Assembly: GCA_964637655.1 (NCBI GenBank) | Contig: CAZWUZ010000064.1 | Location: forward strand, 1 to 14,830 | Direction: 5' to 3' | From: CAZWUZ01 sp964637655 [NCBI: uncultured bacterium] | Lineage (GTDB): Bacteria; DAOPZR01 | Length of the DNA: 14,830 bases | Shown here: positions 1 through 8,966 of the stretch, one piece after another | Layout of the letters: each line of letters begins with the position of its first letter | How positions within the stretch are numbered: the first letter of the stretch is position 1 | Translations under genes and position numbers: made by a program | The notes under the pieces: model-generated | Databases searched by the model: none | Told to the model about the DNA's origin: nothing | Seen by the model: only the letters and a program-made list of their open reading frames with translations

Positions 1-1
1 G

Positions 2-29
2 GCGACCGGCAGCGCCTGTTGCCGGTCGC
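2..29. repeat. Perfect 10-bp inverted repeat with 8-nt loop
   Basis: The arm at 2-11 (GCGACCGGCA) is the exact reverse complement of the arm at 20-29 (TGCCGGTCGC), with GCGCCTGT between them. The right arm overlaps the proposed -35 box at 19-24. No T-tract follows, so a Rho-independent terminator for an upstream gene is unlikely in the usual form. It may be an operator, or a hairpin at the end of an upstream transcript. Its role is inferred; the symmetry is directly visible. Confidence 0.6.
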
Positions 30-47
30 GCAGTGCTATGCTACACT
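19..47 (+). promoter_or_regulatory. Sigma70-type promoter for the TPR-mre-rod operon
   Basis: TTGCCG at 19-24 matches the -35 consensus in four of six positions. It is followed by a 17-nt spacer and TACACT at 42-47, a good -10 box. TG at 39-40 followed by one base gives an extended -10. Transcription would start near 53-55, leaving a leader of roughly 55 nt before the ATG at 111. It is the only convincing promoter I see in front of the nine-gene plus-strand block. This is inferred from sequence alone. Confidence 0.5.
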
Positions 48-61
48 CGCGCGGTCGGCAA

Positions 62-78
62 CCGGCGCGTCGCGCCGG
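62..78 (+). promoter_or_regulatory. GC-rich hairpin in the leader of the operon mRNA
   Basis: CCGGCGCG at 62-69 and CGCGCCGG at 71-78 are perfect reverse complements around a single T. In RNA this would fold as a stem of about 6 GC pairs with a 5-nt loop. It lies between the predicted transcription start and the ATG at 111, upstream of the weak ribosome-binding site at 94-98. It could affect mRNA stability or initiation, but short GC palindromes are common in DNA this GC-rich. Confidence 0.35.
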
Positions 79-110
79 CAGCAGCGTCAGGACGGGAGCG
101 GGTCGCACCT

Positions 111-1172
111 ATGTGGGGACTGAAGGACCGTACCGTGGTCCTGCTGCAGAGCATCGCGGTTACCTTCACGGCCCTGCTGCTGATCATGGGGCTGATGCGC
201 TACTGGACGCGCGATGCCGCCGACTTCACTGACAGCGAGTATTTCCGCCAGTCGCGCGAGCTGGAGGCGCAGTCGGTCAGCGACCCGGTCAACGTCAACA
301 CGGCGCTGCGCCTGGGCAATTTCTACTACCTGCTGGCCAAGGCCGAGGAAAACTGGCTCAACAACGACATCACCACCGAGTACCAGGTGGTCTACTACCT
401 CGACCAGCTGGCCAAGTGGCAGCAGCTGGGCTACGACGTCAGCGCCTACGAGAACGAACTCCGGCACGGGGTGATCAACGCGGCGCTGCGCGAGAGTTTC
501 CAGCAGCAGCAGATGCAGGTCTGCAGCGATGCCTACGACCGCGCATTGAAATATTTCTGCTTCGCCCGCGCGGTCGACCCCGGCTGCTGGAGCAGCCAGG
601 ACCGTTTCCGCGTCGGCATCATCTGGCTGAAAAAGGGTGATGCCTATACGGCGATGGCGGAGCGGCTGATTCGCGTCGCCAGCGACGAGGGGTATCACAG
701 CGCGGAAGTGCTGACCAGCCTGGGCAACGTGCAGTACCAGAAGGGCGAACTCGACGCGGCGGTACGCCTGTACCAGCAGGCGCTGGAGCTGAATGCCGAC
801 GACCTGGTGGTCAACTTCAACCTGGCGCTGGCGCTGCTCGAGCAGAAAGCGTACCCGCAGGCGCGCACCCGCTTCCGCCACATGCTGACGCGCGAAGCGG
901 TGCGGGAGGGCTATTACACCGGGATGCTGGCGCATATTCACCTGTATCTCGGGCAGATCGCGCTGGCGGAAAACGACGCTGCCACCGCGGTGGGTCACCT
1001 GCGGGACGCGCTGCAGGCGCAGCCGAACCTGGTGGAAGCACACTATTACCAGGGGGTGGCCTGCGAGAAACTGCGCCGCCCCGACGAAGCGCGCGCGGCT
1101 TTTGCCCGGGCGCTCGAACTGCAGCCGGACAATACCAAAATCATCACGGCGCTGCGCGCACTCGGCGCCTGA
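111..1172 (+). CDS. Membrane-anchored tetratricopeptide repeat protein
   Basis: This 353-residue protein of unknown function is the first gene of the rod-shape operon. A single hydrophobic segment at about residues 8-30 looks like an uncleaved signal anchor. A helical region follows (about 60-190). Then come four recognisable TPR units at about 197-230, 231-267, 270-303 and 304-337, each with the spaced small and aromatic residues and a closing PD/AD turn (for example ALELNADD and ALELQPDN). TPR domains bind other proteins, so a scaffold or adaptor for the Mre/Rod complex at the membrane is plausible; this is inference from position. ATG 111 is chosen because the upstream in-frame GTG at 33 lies inside the promoter. 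A GGGAG at 94-98 is a somewhat distant ribosome-binding site. The stop lies 13 nt before the mreB start at 1186. Confidence 0.8.
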   Translation: MWGLKDRTVVLLQSIAVTFTALLLIMGLMRYWTRDAADFTDSEYFRQSRELEAQSVSDPVNVNTALRLGNFYYLLAKAEENWLNNDITTEYQVVYYLDQLAKWQQLGYDVSAYENELRHGVINAALRESFQQQQMQVCSDAYDRALKYFCFARAVDPGCWSSQDRFRVGIIWLKKGDAYTAMAERLIRVASDEGYHSAEVLTSLGNVQYQKGELDAAVRLYQQALELNADDLVVNFNLALALLEQKAYPQARTRFRHMLTREAVREGYYTGMLAHIHLYLGQIALAENDAATAVGHLRDALQAQPNLVEAHYYQGVACEKLRRPDEARAAFARALELQPDNTKIITALRALGA

Positions 1173-1185
1173 ATCGGGGCGGATG

Positions 1186-2205
<1,020 letters not shown>

Positions 2206-2212
2206 GCGCGGC

Positions 2213-3034
2213 GTGAAGCAGCCCGCCACGCGCCGCGAGACGCTCTGGTTTCTCATCCTGCTGGGGAGCGGCCTGCTGCTGACCGCGCTGGGCGGCACGG
2301 AGCAGCGCTGGCGGAATACCGTGCTCGACCTGGTGACCCCCGTGCTGGAAGTGCCGCAGCGCCTCGCCGCCGGCACCCTTTCCACCCGGTCATGGTGGCA
2401 GAGCCGCGCCGGTTACCGGGCTGCCATTACCGCCCTGCAGGAGGAAAACCTGCGCCTGCGCACGCGCCTGCATGAGCAGGAACTGCAGGTCCGCGATGCC
2501 GCCGCCCTGCGCGCCGCGCTGGCCCTGCGCGCGGGACCCGCGGCGCATCTGCTGCCGGCCCTGATTACCGGCGCGGATATCACCGGGCAGCCGGGCGAAC
2601 TGTATCTCAACCGCGGCAGCGATGACGGGCTGGTCGCCTACCAGCCGGTACTGGGGCTGACCGGGGAACAGCTGGTCTGTCTCGGACGGCTCAGCAGCAT
2701 CGGCGCGCGCAGTGCGCGGCTGCGGCCGCTGACCGCGACCGGCAGCCGCCTGCCGGCCCAGCTGGCCGTCAGCGGTTACCGGCGCACCATTCTCGCCGGC
2801 AGCGGTGACGCGCGCTGTCGCCTGCTCTACGTCCCTGCGGAAATCACCGTCCTGCCGGGTGAAGAGATCCGCACGGCCGGTGACGGCGAGCTGCTCCCCG
2901 CGGGGCTGCTGCTCGGCCGCGTCAGCAGCGTCAGCAGCACCGCCGACCCGTTCCGCGAAATCATTGTCACCCCGGCCGCCGATGCTGCCGTGCAGCATAC
3001 GGTCTGGTTCATGCTGCCGGAGCAATCGTCATGA
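2213..3034 (+). CDS. mreC: Rod shape-determining protein MreC
   Basis: MreC is a single-pass periplasmic protein that links MreB and MreD to PBP2/RodA and promotes their activation. This copy is 273 residues. It has a short cytoplasmic tail, a transmembrane helix at about residues 10-27, a coiled coil at about 60-105 (LQEENLRLRTRLHEQELQ and onward), and then the beta-rich domain with typical features such as YLNRGSDDGL. GTG 2213 is chosen over the in-frame GTG at 2165, which would overlap mreB by 41 nt and add a polar extension. GTG 2213 starts 7 nt after the mreB stop with GAG at 2204-2206. The stop TGA overlaps the mreD start (ATGA). Length is similar to short MreC proteins outside Enterobacteria. 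Confidence 0.93.
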   Translation: MKQPATRRETLWFLILLGSGLLLTALGGTEQRWRNTVLDLVTPVLEVPQRLAAGTLSTRSWWQSRAGYRAAITALQEENLRLRTRLHEQELQVRDAAALRAALALRAGPAAHLLPALITGADITGQPGELYLNRGSDDGLVAYQPVLGLTGEQLVCLGRLSSIGARSARLRPLTATGSRLPAQLAVSGYRRTILAGSGDARCRLLYVPAEITVLPGEEIRTAGDGELLPAGLLLGRVSSVSSTADPFREIIVTPAADAAVQHTVWFMLPEQSS

Positions 3035-3474
3035 GGACGATCGTCCGTTGGGGCGCACTCGTGGTGCTGCTGCTCCTGCTGCAACTGGCCGTGCTGCCGG
3101 TACTGGGTCCCTGGGCTCCCGACCTGCTGCTGCTGCTGACGATTATCGCCGCGGTACGCCACGGGCGCGGGTTCGGCCAGAGTCTCGGTTTCACCGCCGG
3201 CCTGCTGCAGGGCCTGTTTACTACCGCTCCGCTCGGCGCGCACGCCGTGCTGCTTACCGCCACCGGGTTTGCCGCCGGAGGCATGCGCGGCCTGTTTGCC
3301 GCCGGTCATCCCGCCGCCCCGGGGCTTATCAGTGTTCCGCTGACGGCGGCGGCCCCGCTGCTGCTGGGCGGACTCGCCCTGCTGGCCGGGCAGGAGCCGC
3401 TGTGGCACTGGCAGCTGATTCCCCTCACCGTGTTGAGCACCTGCCTCGCCGGTTTCCTGCCCCGGCCGCGCTGA
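3031..3474 (+). CDS. mreD: Rod shape-determining membrane protein MreD
   Basis: This 147-residue, very hydrophobic protein sits between mreC and mrdA. That position, its length and its hydrophobicity are diagnostic for MreD, whose sequence is poorly conserved. About four to five membrane segments are visible, beginning with a Leu/Val-rich helix at residues 8-25 and an APDLLLLLTIIAA helix. MreD is an integral inner-membrane part of the elongasome that binds MreC. The ATG overlaps the mreC stop (ATGA), with GGAG at 3019-3022 eight bases upstream. The CTG-rich codon runs simply encode leucine. The stop is 3 nt before mrdA. Confidence 0.9.
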   Translation: MRTIVRWGALVVLLLLLQLAVLPVLGPWAPDLLLLLTIIAAVRHGRGFGQSLGFTAGLLQGLFTTAPLGAHAVLLTATGFAAGGMRGLFAAGHPAAPGLISVPLTAAAPLLLGGLALLAGQEPLWHWQLIPLTVLSTCLAGFLPRPR

Positions 3475-3477
3475 AGC

Positions 3478-5322
3478 ATGCCCGCCCTGCCGGCAGTCGA
3501 ACTGCGTCGCGCGCACTGGTACCATGCCGTGCTTGCCGCCGGACTGCTGACCGTTGCCGGCACAGCGGCGCTGCTGCAAATCGGGCAGCGGGAACATTAC
3601 CTGCTCCTCTCGGAGCACAACCGCGTGCAGGCGGAGATCATTCCCGCCCGCCGCGGCAGTATTGTCGACCGCTACGGCCGCGTGCTGGCACGCGACCGGA
3701 CCATGCTCAGCGCCGTGCTTGATCCCGCCCAGCTCACCGGGGCGCAGCAGCGGCTGGTACTGGCGCGCCTTGCTGACTGTGCCGATGTGCCGGTAGCCAC
3801 CCTGCGCGCCCGTCAGACACAACTGCGCCGGAAACTGCGCCCGTTCCAGCCGCAGCCGCTGCTCCCGGAACTCAGCGAGCAGCAGTTGATCCGGCTGGAG
3901 ACGCATAACAGCGAACTGCCGGGCATCAGCATCGTGCCCGCTCTGCAGCGCGAATATCCGCACGGCATCACAGCCGCACACCTGCTCGGCTACATGAACG
4001 AACTGACCTGGGCGGAATACCGCGCCGGACGCGAACTCGGCTACCGGCTCGGCGACCGGCGCGGCCGCAGCGGCATGGAGGCCGCGGCGGAGGAATGGTT
4101 GCGCGGCAGCGACGGCTGCCGCTGGCTCGAAGTCGATGCCCGGCAGCGGCCGGTGCGGGTGCTGACGTATCCGCTGCCGCTGGCCGCAAACGACGGGGCC
4201 CGTGTCCAGCTGACCATCGACGCGCAGCTGCAGCAGGCCGCCGAAGCCGCGTTCCCTCCCGGCCGCCGCGGCGCCGTCGTTGCGCTCGACCCGGAAAACG
4301 GTGCCGTGCGGGTGCTGGTCAGCCGTCCGGCCTTCGCCCCCAACGCTTTTGCCCGGGGCGACCTCGACGCCATTCACACCGCCCTGACGGACCCTTCCAG
4401 TCCGCTGCTCAACCGGGCCATTGCCGGTCAGTATCCCGCCGGTTCAACCTTCAAGGTCATCGATGCGCTCGCCGCACTTGCCAGCGGCCGGTTCACCCCG
4501 GAAACCCGGTTCACCTGCAACGGTGCGCTGACACTGGGCACCACGGTATTCCACTGCTGGCATAGCGGACACGGTTCACTGCCGCTCGTCGATGCCCTGC
4601 GCCATTCCTGCAACGTCTACTTCTACCAGCTGGGTGTCCGGCTCGGGCCCGAGGCAATCGCCGCAACGGCACGGGCGCTCGGACTGGGCGCGCGCACGGG
4701 CATCCCGCTGCCGGGTGAGGAAAGCGGCCTCGTACCCGACCCCGCGTGGAAAACCGCCGTCGCCCGGCAGTTCGGGCTCGACCCGGCCTGGAAGGCGGGC
4801 GATTCCGCCAATCTCGCCATCGGACAGGGGGCGTTGCTGGTCACCCCGCTGCAACTGGCGGTGGCGTTTGCCGCAGTAGCCAACGGGGGACGGGTACTGC
4901 GCCCGCAGCTGCTCGAGCGCGTGGTACATGCTGACGGGAGGGTGTTGCGGGAACTGCAGGCGGAACCGCTGCGTCAGGTACCGTTCGCGCCGGCCACCCT
5001 CGCCGCCGTGCGTGCCGGGCTGCAGCAGGCAGTCAGTGCCGGCACTGCGCGCAATGCCGCGGTCTTCACTGACGGCACCGCGCTGGACGAACTGCCGGCG
5101 GGCAAGACCGGCACCGCCCAGGTCGGCGACCGCAACCGCAACAACCGGGTCGACCCCGGCGAGGAACCGCACGCGTGGTTCGTCGCCTGGTGGCCGGCAC
5201 AGCAGCCGCAACTCGTCGTGGCGGTATTCGTCGAGCATGGCGGCTATGGCGGCGCCGCTGCCGCGCCGGTGGCGCGGCAGATGTTCGCCGCGCGCGAACG
5301 TCCGGGGGCCGGCGATGACTGA
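3478..5322 (+). CDS. mrdA: Penicillin-binding protein 2, elongation transpeptidase
   Basis: This is a 614-residue class B PBP that cross-links new peptidoglycan strands in the side wall and pairs with RodA. An N-terminal membrane anchor at about residues 14-36 is followed by the pedestal domain, opening with the conserved IPARRGSIVDRYGRVLA segment. The transpeptidase domain has all three catalytic motifs: S323-T-F-K326 with the acylated Ser, S377-C-N379, and K543-T-G545. The length compares well with E. coli PBP2 (633). The start is 3 nt after the mreD stop and lacks a good Shine-Dalgarno, so initiation probably relies on coupling to mreD. Its last 8 nt overlap rodA. The arrangement mreBCD-mrdA-rodA assigns it to elongation rather than division (FtsI). 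Confidence 0.96.
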   Translation: MPALPAVELRRAHWYHAVLAAGLLTVAGTAALLQIGQREHYLLLSEHNRVQAEIIPARRGSIVDRYGRVLARDRTMLSAVLDPAQLTGAQQRLVLARLADCADVPVATLRARQTQLRRKLRPFQPQPLLPELSEQQLIRLETHNSELPGISIVPALQREYPHGITAAHLLGYMNELTWAEYRAGRELGYRLGDRRGRSGMEAAAEEWLRGSDGCRWLEVDARQRPVRVLTYPLPLAANDGARVQLTIDAQLQQAAEAAFPPGRRGAVVALDPENGAVRVLVSRPAFAPNAFARGDLDAIHTALTDPSSPLLNRAIAGQYPAGSTFKVIDALAALASGRFTPETRFTCNGALTLGTTVFHCWHSGHGSLPLVDALRHSCNVYFYQLGVRLGPEAIAATARALGLGARTGIPLPGEESGLVPDPAWKTAVARQFGLDPAWKAGDSANLAIGQGALLVTPLQLAVAFAAVANGGRVLRPQLLERVVHADGRVLRELQAEPLRQVPFAPATLAAVRAGLQQAVSAGTARNAAVFTDGTALDELPAGKTGTAQVGDRNRNNRVDPGEEPHAWFVAWWPAQQPQLVVAVFVEHGGYGGAAAAPVARQMFAARERPGAGDD

Positions 5323-6685
5323 CCGGCGCGGGCACCGGCTGCTGCCGCTGCTCATCGTCCTGCTGGTCTGCGTCGGCCTGCTCTGCCTGGCGGGCGGTGC
5401 ACGCACCGAACCCGACTATCGCGACCTGCTGCTGCGACAGGCACTGTGGGCGACCGCCGGCATCACCGCCGCCATTGCCATCAGTCGCATCGATTATGCC
5501 GTGTGGCACCGGCTCGCCTTTCCGCTCTACGGGGCTGCCCTGCTCGCGCTGCTGGTCACCCTGCTGGGCGGGGAGACCATCCGCGGCTCGCGCAGCTGGC
5601 TCGACCTCGGCTGGTTCAACCTGCAGACGTCGGAATTCGCCAAACTGGCGTTTGCCCTCGCCCTGGCCGCCGTCGTCAGCCGCCGCCCGGCCAGCGAATG
5701 GAGCAGCGCCTATGACCGTGACATGATTGCCCGTCTGTTCACTGCCTCCGCGCTGACCCTGCCGCCGCTGCTGCTCATCATCCTGCAATCCGATCTCGGC
5801 ACGGCCCTGACCCTGCTGCCGCCGCTGCTGCTCGCCCTGCTCATCAGCGGCATTCCGCCCGGCATGCTCGCCCTGTTCCTGACGGTAAGCGGCAGCACAC
5901 TCGGCCTGCTCCTCGTGCTGCTCACCGCGCGCTGGCTGCCCGCCTCCCACCATGCCGGTGTCCTGTTCGCTCGCCTGGTCACTGACCGTGACGCGCTCGC
6001 CCAGGTGCTGCTCGCCGCCTGCTTCGCCCTGCTGGCCCTCGCCTACCTGCTGCACGCCTTTTTCCCGCTGCATGCCGCCAGTAACGCACCGCGTGCACGC
6101 CGCCTGGTCTGGGGCGGCTACCTGCTGCTGGTCATCTTCGTTCTCGCGCTGGAACTGAGCACCTTTGCCATGGCGCAGCTCAAACCCTACCAGCAGTTGC
6201 GCCTCATCGCCTTTCTCGACCCGCAGGCACAGCCGCTGCACGGCGGCTATAACCTGCTGCAGGCGCAGATTGCCATCGGTTCGGGCGGCATGCTGGGCAA
6301 GGGCCTGGGCAACGGCACGCAGCACCGGCTCGGGTTCCTGCCTGAGGCCCACACCGATTTCATCTTCGCCATCTGGGCCGAAGAACAGGGGCTGGCCGGC
6401 GTGCTGCTGCTGCTGCTGCTCTATGCCGGGTTCGCGCGCTGCTGCTGGCGCATCGCCGGCGAAGCGCGCGACCGGTTCAGCGCCGCCTTCACCCTCATTT
6501 TTTCCGGCGGCCTGCTGCTGCAGGCACTGTACAATCTCGGCATGAATCTCGGCCTGCTGCCGATCATGGGCATCCCGCTGCCGCTGGTCAGTTACGGCGG
6601 TTCCTCGCTGGTCAGCGTGCTGCTCGGGTGCGGCATCATCCTTTCCGTCTGGCGCTACCGCCTGACCTTTGGAGGTATCCGGTGA
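5315..6685 (+). CDS. rodA: SEDS peptidoglycan glycosyltransferase RodA with insertion
   Basis: RodA polymerises lipid II into glycan strands at the inner membrane and partners with PBP2. Core SEDS motifs are present: SRSWLDLGWFNLQTSEFAKL with E107 and K110, LQSDLGTAL with D160, KPYQQLRLIAFLDPQ, AIGSGGMLGKGLGNG, the FLPEAHTDFIFA motif with D348 (equivalent to the essential D262 of E. coli), and PIMGIPLPLVSYGGSSL. At 456 residues it is clearly longer than E. coli RodA (370). Between D160 and K290 there are about 130 residues where E. coli has roughly 55; the extra part appears to contain two more transmembrane helices. ATG 5315 overlaps mrdA by 8 nt, with GGGGG at 5304-5308 six bases upstream. 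The stop overlaps the next GTG start (GTGA). Confidence 0.95.
   Translation: MTDRRGHRLLPLLIVLLVCVGLLCLAGGARTEPDYRDLLLRQALWATAGITAAIAISRIDYAVWHRLAFPLYGAALLALLVTLLGGETIRGSRSWLDLGWFNLQTSEFAKLAFALALAAVVSRRPASEWSSAYDRDMIARLFTASALTLPPLLLIILQSDLGTALTLLPPLLLALLISGIPPGMLALFLTVSGSTLGLLLVLLTARWLPASHHAGVLFARLVTDRDALAQVLLAACFALLALAYLLHAFFPLHAASNAPRARRLVWGGYLLLVIFVLALELSTFAMAQLKPYQQLRLIAFLDPQAQPLHGGYNLLQAQIAIGSGGMLGKGLGNGTQHRLGFLPEAHTDFIFAIWAEEQGLAGVLLLLLLYAGFARCCWRIAGEARDRFSAAFTLIFSGGLLLQALYNLGMNLGLLPIMGIPLPLVSYGGSSLVSVLLGCGIILSVWRYRLTFGGIR
6671..6675 (+). promoter_or_regulatory. Shine-Dalgarno that fixes the radical SAM start
   Basis: GGAGG lies six bases before GTG 6682, inside the last codons of rodA. 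It supports the GTG that overlaps the rodA stop (GTGA) over a more distal in-frame start inside rodA. Confidence 0.8.
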
Positions 6686-8328
6686 TCCCTGAATCCCTGC
6701 TGCGCGCGGTGCGCCAGCCCGGCCGCTACGCCGGCGGTGAATTCAACCTGCCGCCGCTGCCGCGCGCGCCGGAGGTGGTCCTCGCCTTTCCCGACCTGTA
6801 CGAGATCGGCATGTCGCACTGGGGCACGCAGATCCTGCTTTGGGAGGCGTGGCGCGACGGCATCAGCGTCGACCGTGCCTTTCTCCCCGCCCCCGACCTT
6901 GCCGACCGCCTGCGCACTGCCCGCCTGCCGCTCACCACGCTCGCCGCGGGCACCCCGCTGCGCGACGCGCCGCTGCTCGGTCTCACCGTGCAGCATGAAC
7001 TGGCGCTGACCGCCGTGCTGGAACTGCTCGACCTCGCCGGCATTCCGCTGCGCACCGCCGACCGCGGCCCGCACGATCCGCTGGTCATCGCCGGCGGCCC
7101 GGGCATTGCCAATCCCGCCCCGTTTGCTCCCTTTCTCGATGCCATCGTTGCCGGTGACGGCGAAGGGTTTCTGCGCGAGTGCCGTGACGCGGGTGTCCTC
7201 GACACCACGCAAACACGGACTGACCGGCTGCGTGATCTGACAGCACTCCCCGGCGTCTGGACCGCCGCCACCACGCTCCCCGTGCGGGCGCGCACCGTGG
7301 CCGATCTCGAAGCCGCTTTCCATCCCGACACGATGCTCGTGCCGAATTTCCGCATCGTGCAGGAGCGCGCGGTGGTCGAACTGGCGCGCGGCTGTCCCAA
7401 CCGCTGCCGCTTCTGTCAGGCGCGCGCGGTCTACAGCCCGCTGCGGCGGCGGTCACCGGCAACGGTGCGGCGGCTGGCGCAGTCGCTCGTACGTGCCACC
7501 GGGTTCGACCGCCTCTCGCTGCTCACCCTCAATGCCGCCGTCTATCCGGAATTCAGCGCGCTGCTCCGCGGCCTGCATGCCGACCTCTCCCCGCTGCACT
7601 GTTCGCTTATGCTCCCGTCGCAGCATGTCGCCCAGCTCGATCCCGACGTGCTGCCGCTGCTCGCCAGCGGTCGCAAGGGGGGGCTGACCCTTGCCCCGGA
7701 AGCCGCCACCGACGCGCTGCGCCGGCGCCTCGGCAAGTATCTCAGCGACCAGCAGCTCATCGACCTGTGCGCCGGGGCGGCACGGGCGGGCTGGCGTCAG
7801 GTGAAACTCTATTTCATGTACGGGCTGCCGACGGAGACGGCCGCGGACGTGCAGGAGATCGCCGTACTGCTCCGCCACCTGCCGCGTCAGCTGGAATACC
7901 ATCTCACGCTCAGCCCGTTCGTCCCCAAGCCACACACCCCGCTGCAGTGGCACGGATTCGCCGACACGGCCTACCTCACGGAGCAGGCACGCACACTGCG
8001 GGCAGCACTGCCGCGACGGGTGCGCCTCAGTGCCCATCCGCCGCAGCGCGCACTGCTCGAGGCAGTACTCGCCCGCGGCGATGCACAGGCGGGAGAACTG
8101 GCACTTGCCGCGTGGCAGCGCGGGGCGCGGCTCGACAGCTGGGACGAGTATTTCTCCTTCACCCACTGGCAGGAGGCGGCACAGGCGCGCGGATTCGATC
8201 TGGCGGCAGCCGCCGGGCGCACCTTCGCCCCGTCCGACCCGCTCCCCTGGGCCGGTATGACGTACGGCGCGGAGAATGCCGCGCTCTGGGCTGAGTATCA
8301 GCAGTGTCTGGCGGAGGTGCCCGCATGA
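6682..8328 (+). CDS. B12-binding-type radical SAM protein, TIGR03960 family
   Basis: This 548-residue protein belongs to the family of DUF2344-linked radical SAM proteins; the reaction it catalyses is not known to me. The N-terminal part (about residues 15-170) resembles the cobalamin-binding Rossmann domain, with FPDLYEIGMSHWGTQIL, LLGLTVQHELALTAVLELLDLAGIPL and VIAGGPGIANP followed by VAGDGE. The radical SAM core begins with C238-PNR-C242-RF-C245, which binds the 4Fe-4S cluster, and includes LTLAPEAATDALRRRLGK and GWRQVKLYFMYGLPTET. The GTG start has an excellent GGAGG and overlaps the rodA stop. The DUF2344 partner follows with an ATGA overlap. In many bacteria these two parts form one polypeptide; here they are separate genes. 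Placement between rodA and rng is recurrent across phyla. Confidence 0.9.
   Translation: MIPESLLRAVRQPGRYAGGEFNLPPLPRAPEVVLAFPDLYEIGMSHWGTQILLWEAWRDGISVDRAFLPAPDLADRLRTARLPLTTLAAGTPLRDAPLLGLTVQHELALTAVLELLDLAGIPLRTADRGPHDPLVIAGGPGIANPAPFAPFLDAIVAGDGEGFLRECRDAGVLDTTQTRTDRLRDLTALPGVWTAATTLPVRARTVADLEAAFHPDTMLVPNFRIVQERAVVELARGCPNRCRFCQARAVYSPLRRRSPATVRRLAQSLVRATGFDRLSLLTLNAAVYPEFSALLRGLHADLSPLHCSLMLPSQHVAQLDPDVLPLLASGRKGGLTLAPEAATDALRRRLGKYLSDQQLIDLCAGAARAGWRQVKLYFMYGLPTETAADVQEIAVLLRHLPRQLEYHLTLSPFVPKPHTPLQWHGFADTAYLTEQARTLRAALPRRVRLSAHPPQRALLEAVLARGDAQAGELALAAWQRGARLDSWDEYFSFTHWQEAAQARGFDLAAAAGRTFAPSDPLPWAGMTYGAENAALWAEYQQCLAEVPA
8313..8317 (+). promoter_or_regulatory. Shine-Dalgarno for the DUF2344 gene
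   Basis: GGAGG sits seven bases upstream of ATG 8325 and lies within the last codons of the radical SAM gene. It decides for the ATG overlapping the radical SAM stop rather than the in-frame alternative start at 8304. Confidence 0.75.
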
Positions 8329-8966
8329 GCGCCGCCGTCATCACTTTTGCCAAGCGCCCGCCGCTGCACTGGCTGTCGCATCTCGATGTGCAGACCGCAT
8401 GGAACTACGCGCTGCGCCGCAGCGGTCTGCCGGTGCGCTACAGCGAGGGATTCAACCCGCAGCCGCGCCTGTCGGTCATCATGCCGCTCGAGGTCGGTAT
8501 CCGCAGCGAGGTCGAACTGCTCACCGTCCTGTTTGCCGCACCGTTCACCACCACCGCAATCACCGATGCCCTGCGTCCGCAACTGCCGGCCGGTTTCGTG
8601 CTGCAGGCGGTGCGCCCGGTGCCACCGCCGTACAAACCGCCCACCATGGCGCAGGTCGGGGCCGTGAGTTATGCCTTCACCACCACGCTGCCGCCGGCGG
8701 CGGTACTGGCGGCGCAGGCGGCGGCCGTCACGGTCAGCCGCGCCCGCGAGACCGGGCCGCCGCGCGTCTTCGTTATCACGGAAGAGGTCCGCGCGGCCGC
8801 GGTGGCCCCGGCCGGCAACGGGAGCGTACTCACCTGCACTCTGCGGGTGCGCCCTGCGGGCATGCTGCGCGCCACCGAATACGCCGCCGCCTGTGGCATC
8901 ACCGCGGAAAATAGTGTAGACTTTGTGCGCACGGGGATCCATTTCTCCGACGGGGCCGAGCCATGA
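8325..8966 (+). CDS. DUF2344 radical SAM-linked protein, TIGR03936 family
   Basis: This 213-residue protein has the DUF2344 signature at its N-terminus: FAKRPPLHWLSHLDVQTAW, then ALRRSGLPVRYSEGFNPQP and RLSVIMPLEVGIRSEVELL. No membrane segment or signal peptide is visible, so it is probably cytoplasmic. The family is almost always fused to or next to a TIGR03960 radical SAM protein, as here, which suggests the pair works as one enzyme or enzyme plus substrate adaptor; its biochemical role is unknown. It starts within the stop of the preceding gene (ATGA, with a GGAGG) and its own stop overlaps the rng start (ATGA). The C-terminal half (about 120-213) is Ala/Pro-rich and less distinctive. Confidence 0.88.
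   Translation: MSAAVITFAKRPPLHWLSHLDVQTAWNYALRRSGLPVRYSEGFNPQPRLSVIMPLEVGIRSEVELLTVLFAAPFTTTAITDALRPQLPAGFVLQAVRPVPPPYKPPTMAQVGAVSYAFTTTLPPAAVLAAQAAAVTVSRARETGPPRVFVITEEVRAAAVAPAGNGSVLTCTLRVRPAGMLRATEYAAACGITAENSVDFVRTGIHFSDGAEP

Noticed and set aside
33-110. Upstream GTG start for the TPR protein
   Set aside because: It lies within the predicted promoter, ahead of the transcription start, and would add a 26-residue Arg-rich extension in front of the membrane anchor.
2827-4377. 516-codon minus-strand open frame opposite mreC, mreD and mrdA
   Set aside because: Low-complexity Gln/Gly/Ala/Arg-rich translation crossing three genuine genes; a GC-driven shadow.
5066-6352. 428-codon minus-strand open frame opposite mrdA and rodA
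   Set aside because: Gln/Glu/Gly-rich translation that arises from antisense reading of leucine-rich membrane codons (CTG read as CAG).
6404-6421. CTG trinucleotide run in rodA as a phase-variation tract
   Set aside because: Only five CTG units plus CTC, in frame and encoding a transmembrane poly-leucine stretch; slippage would not shift the frame.
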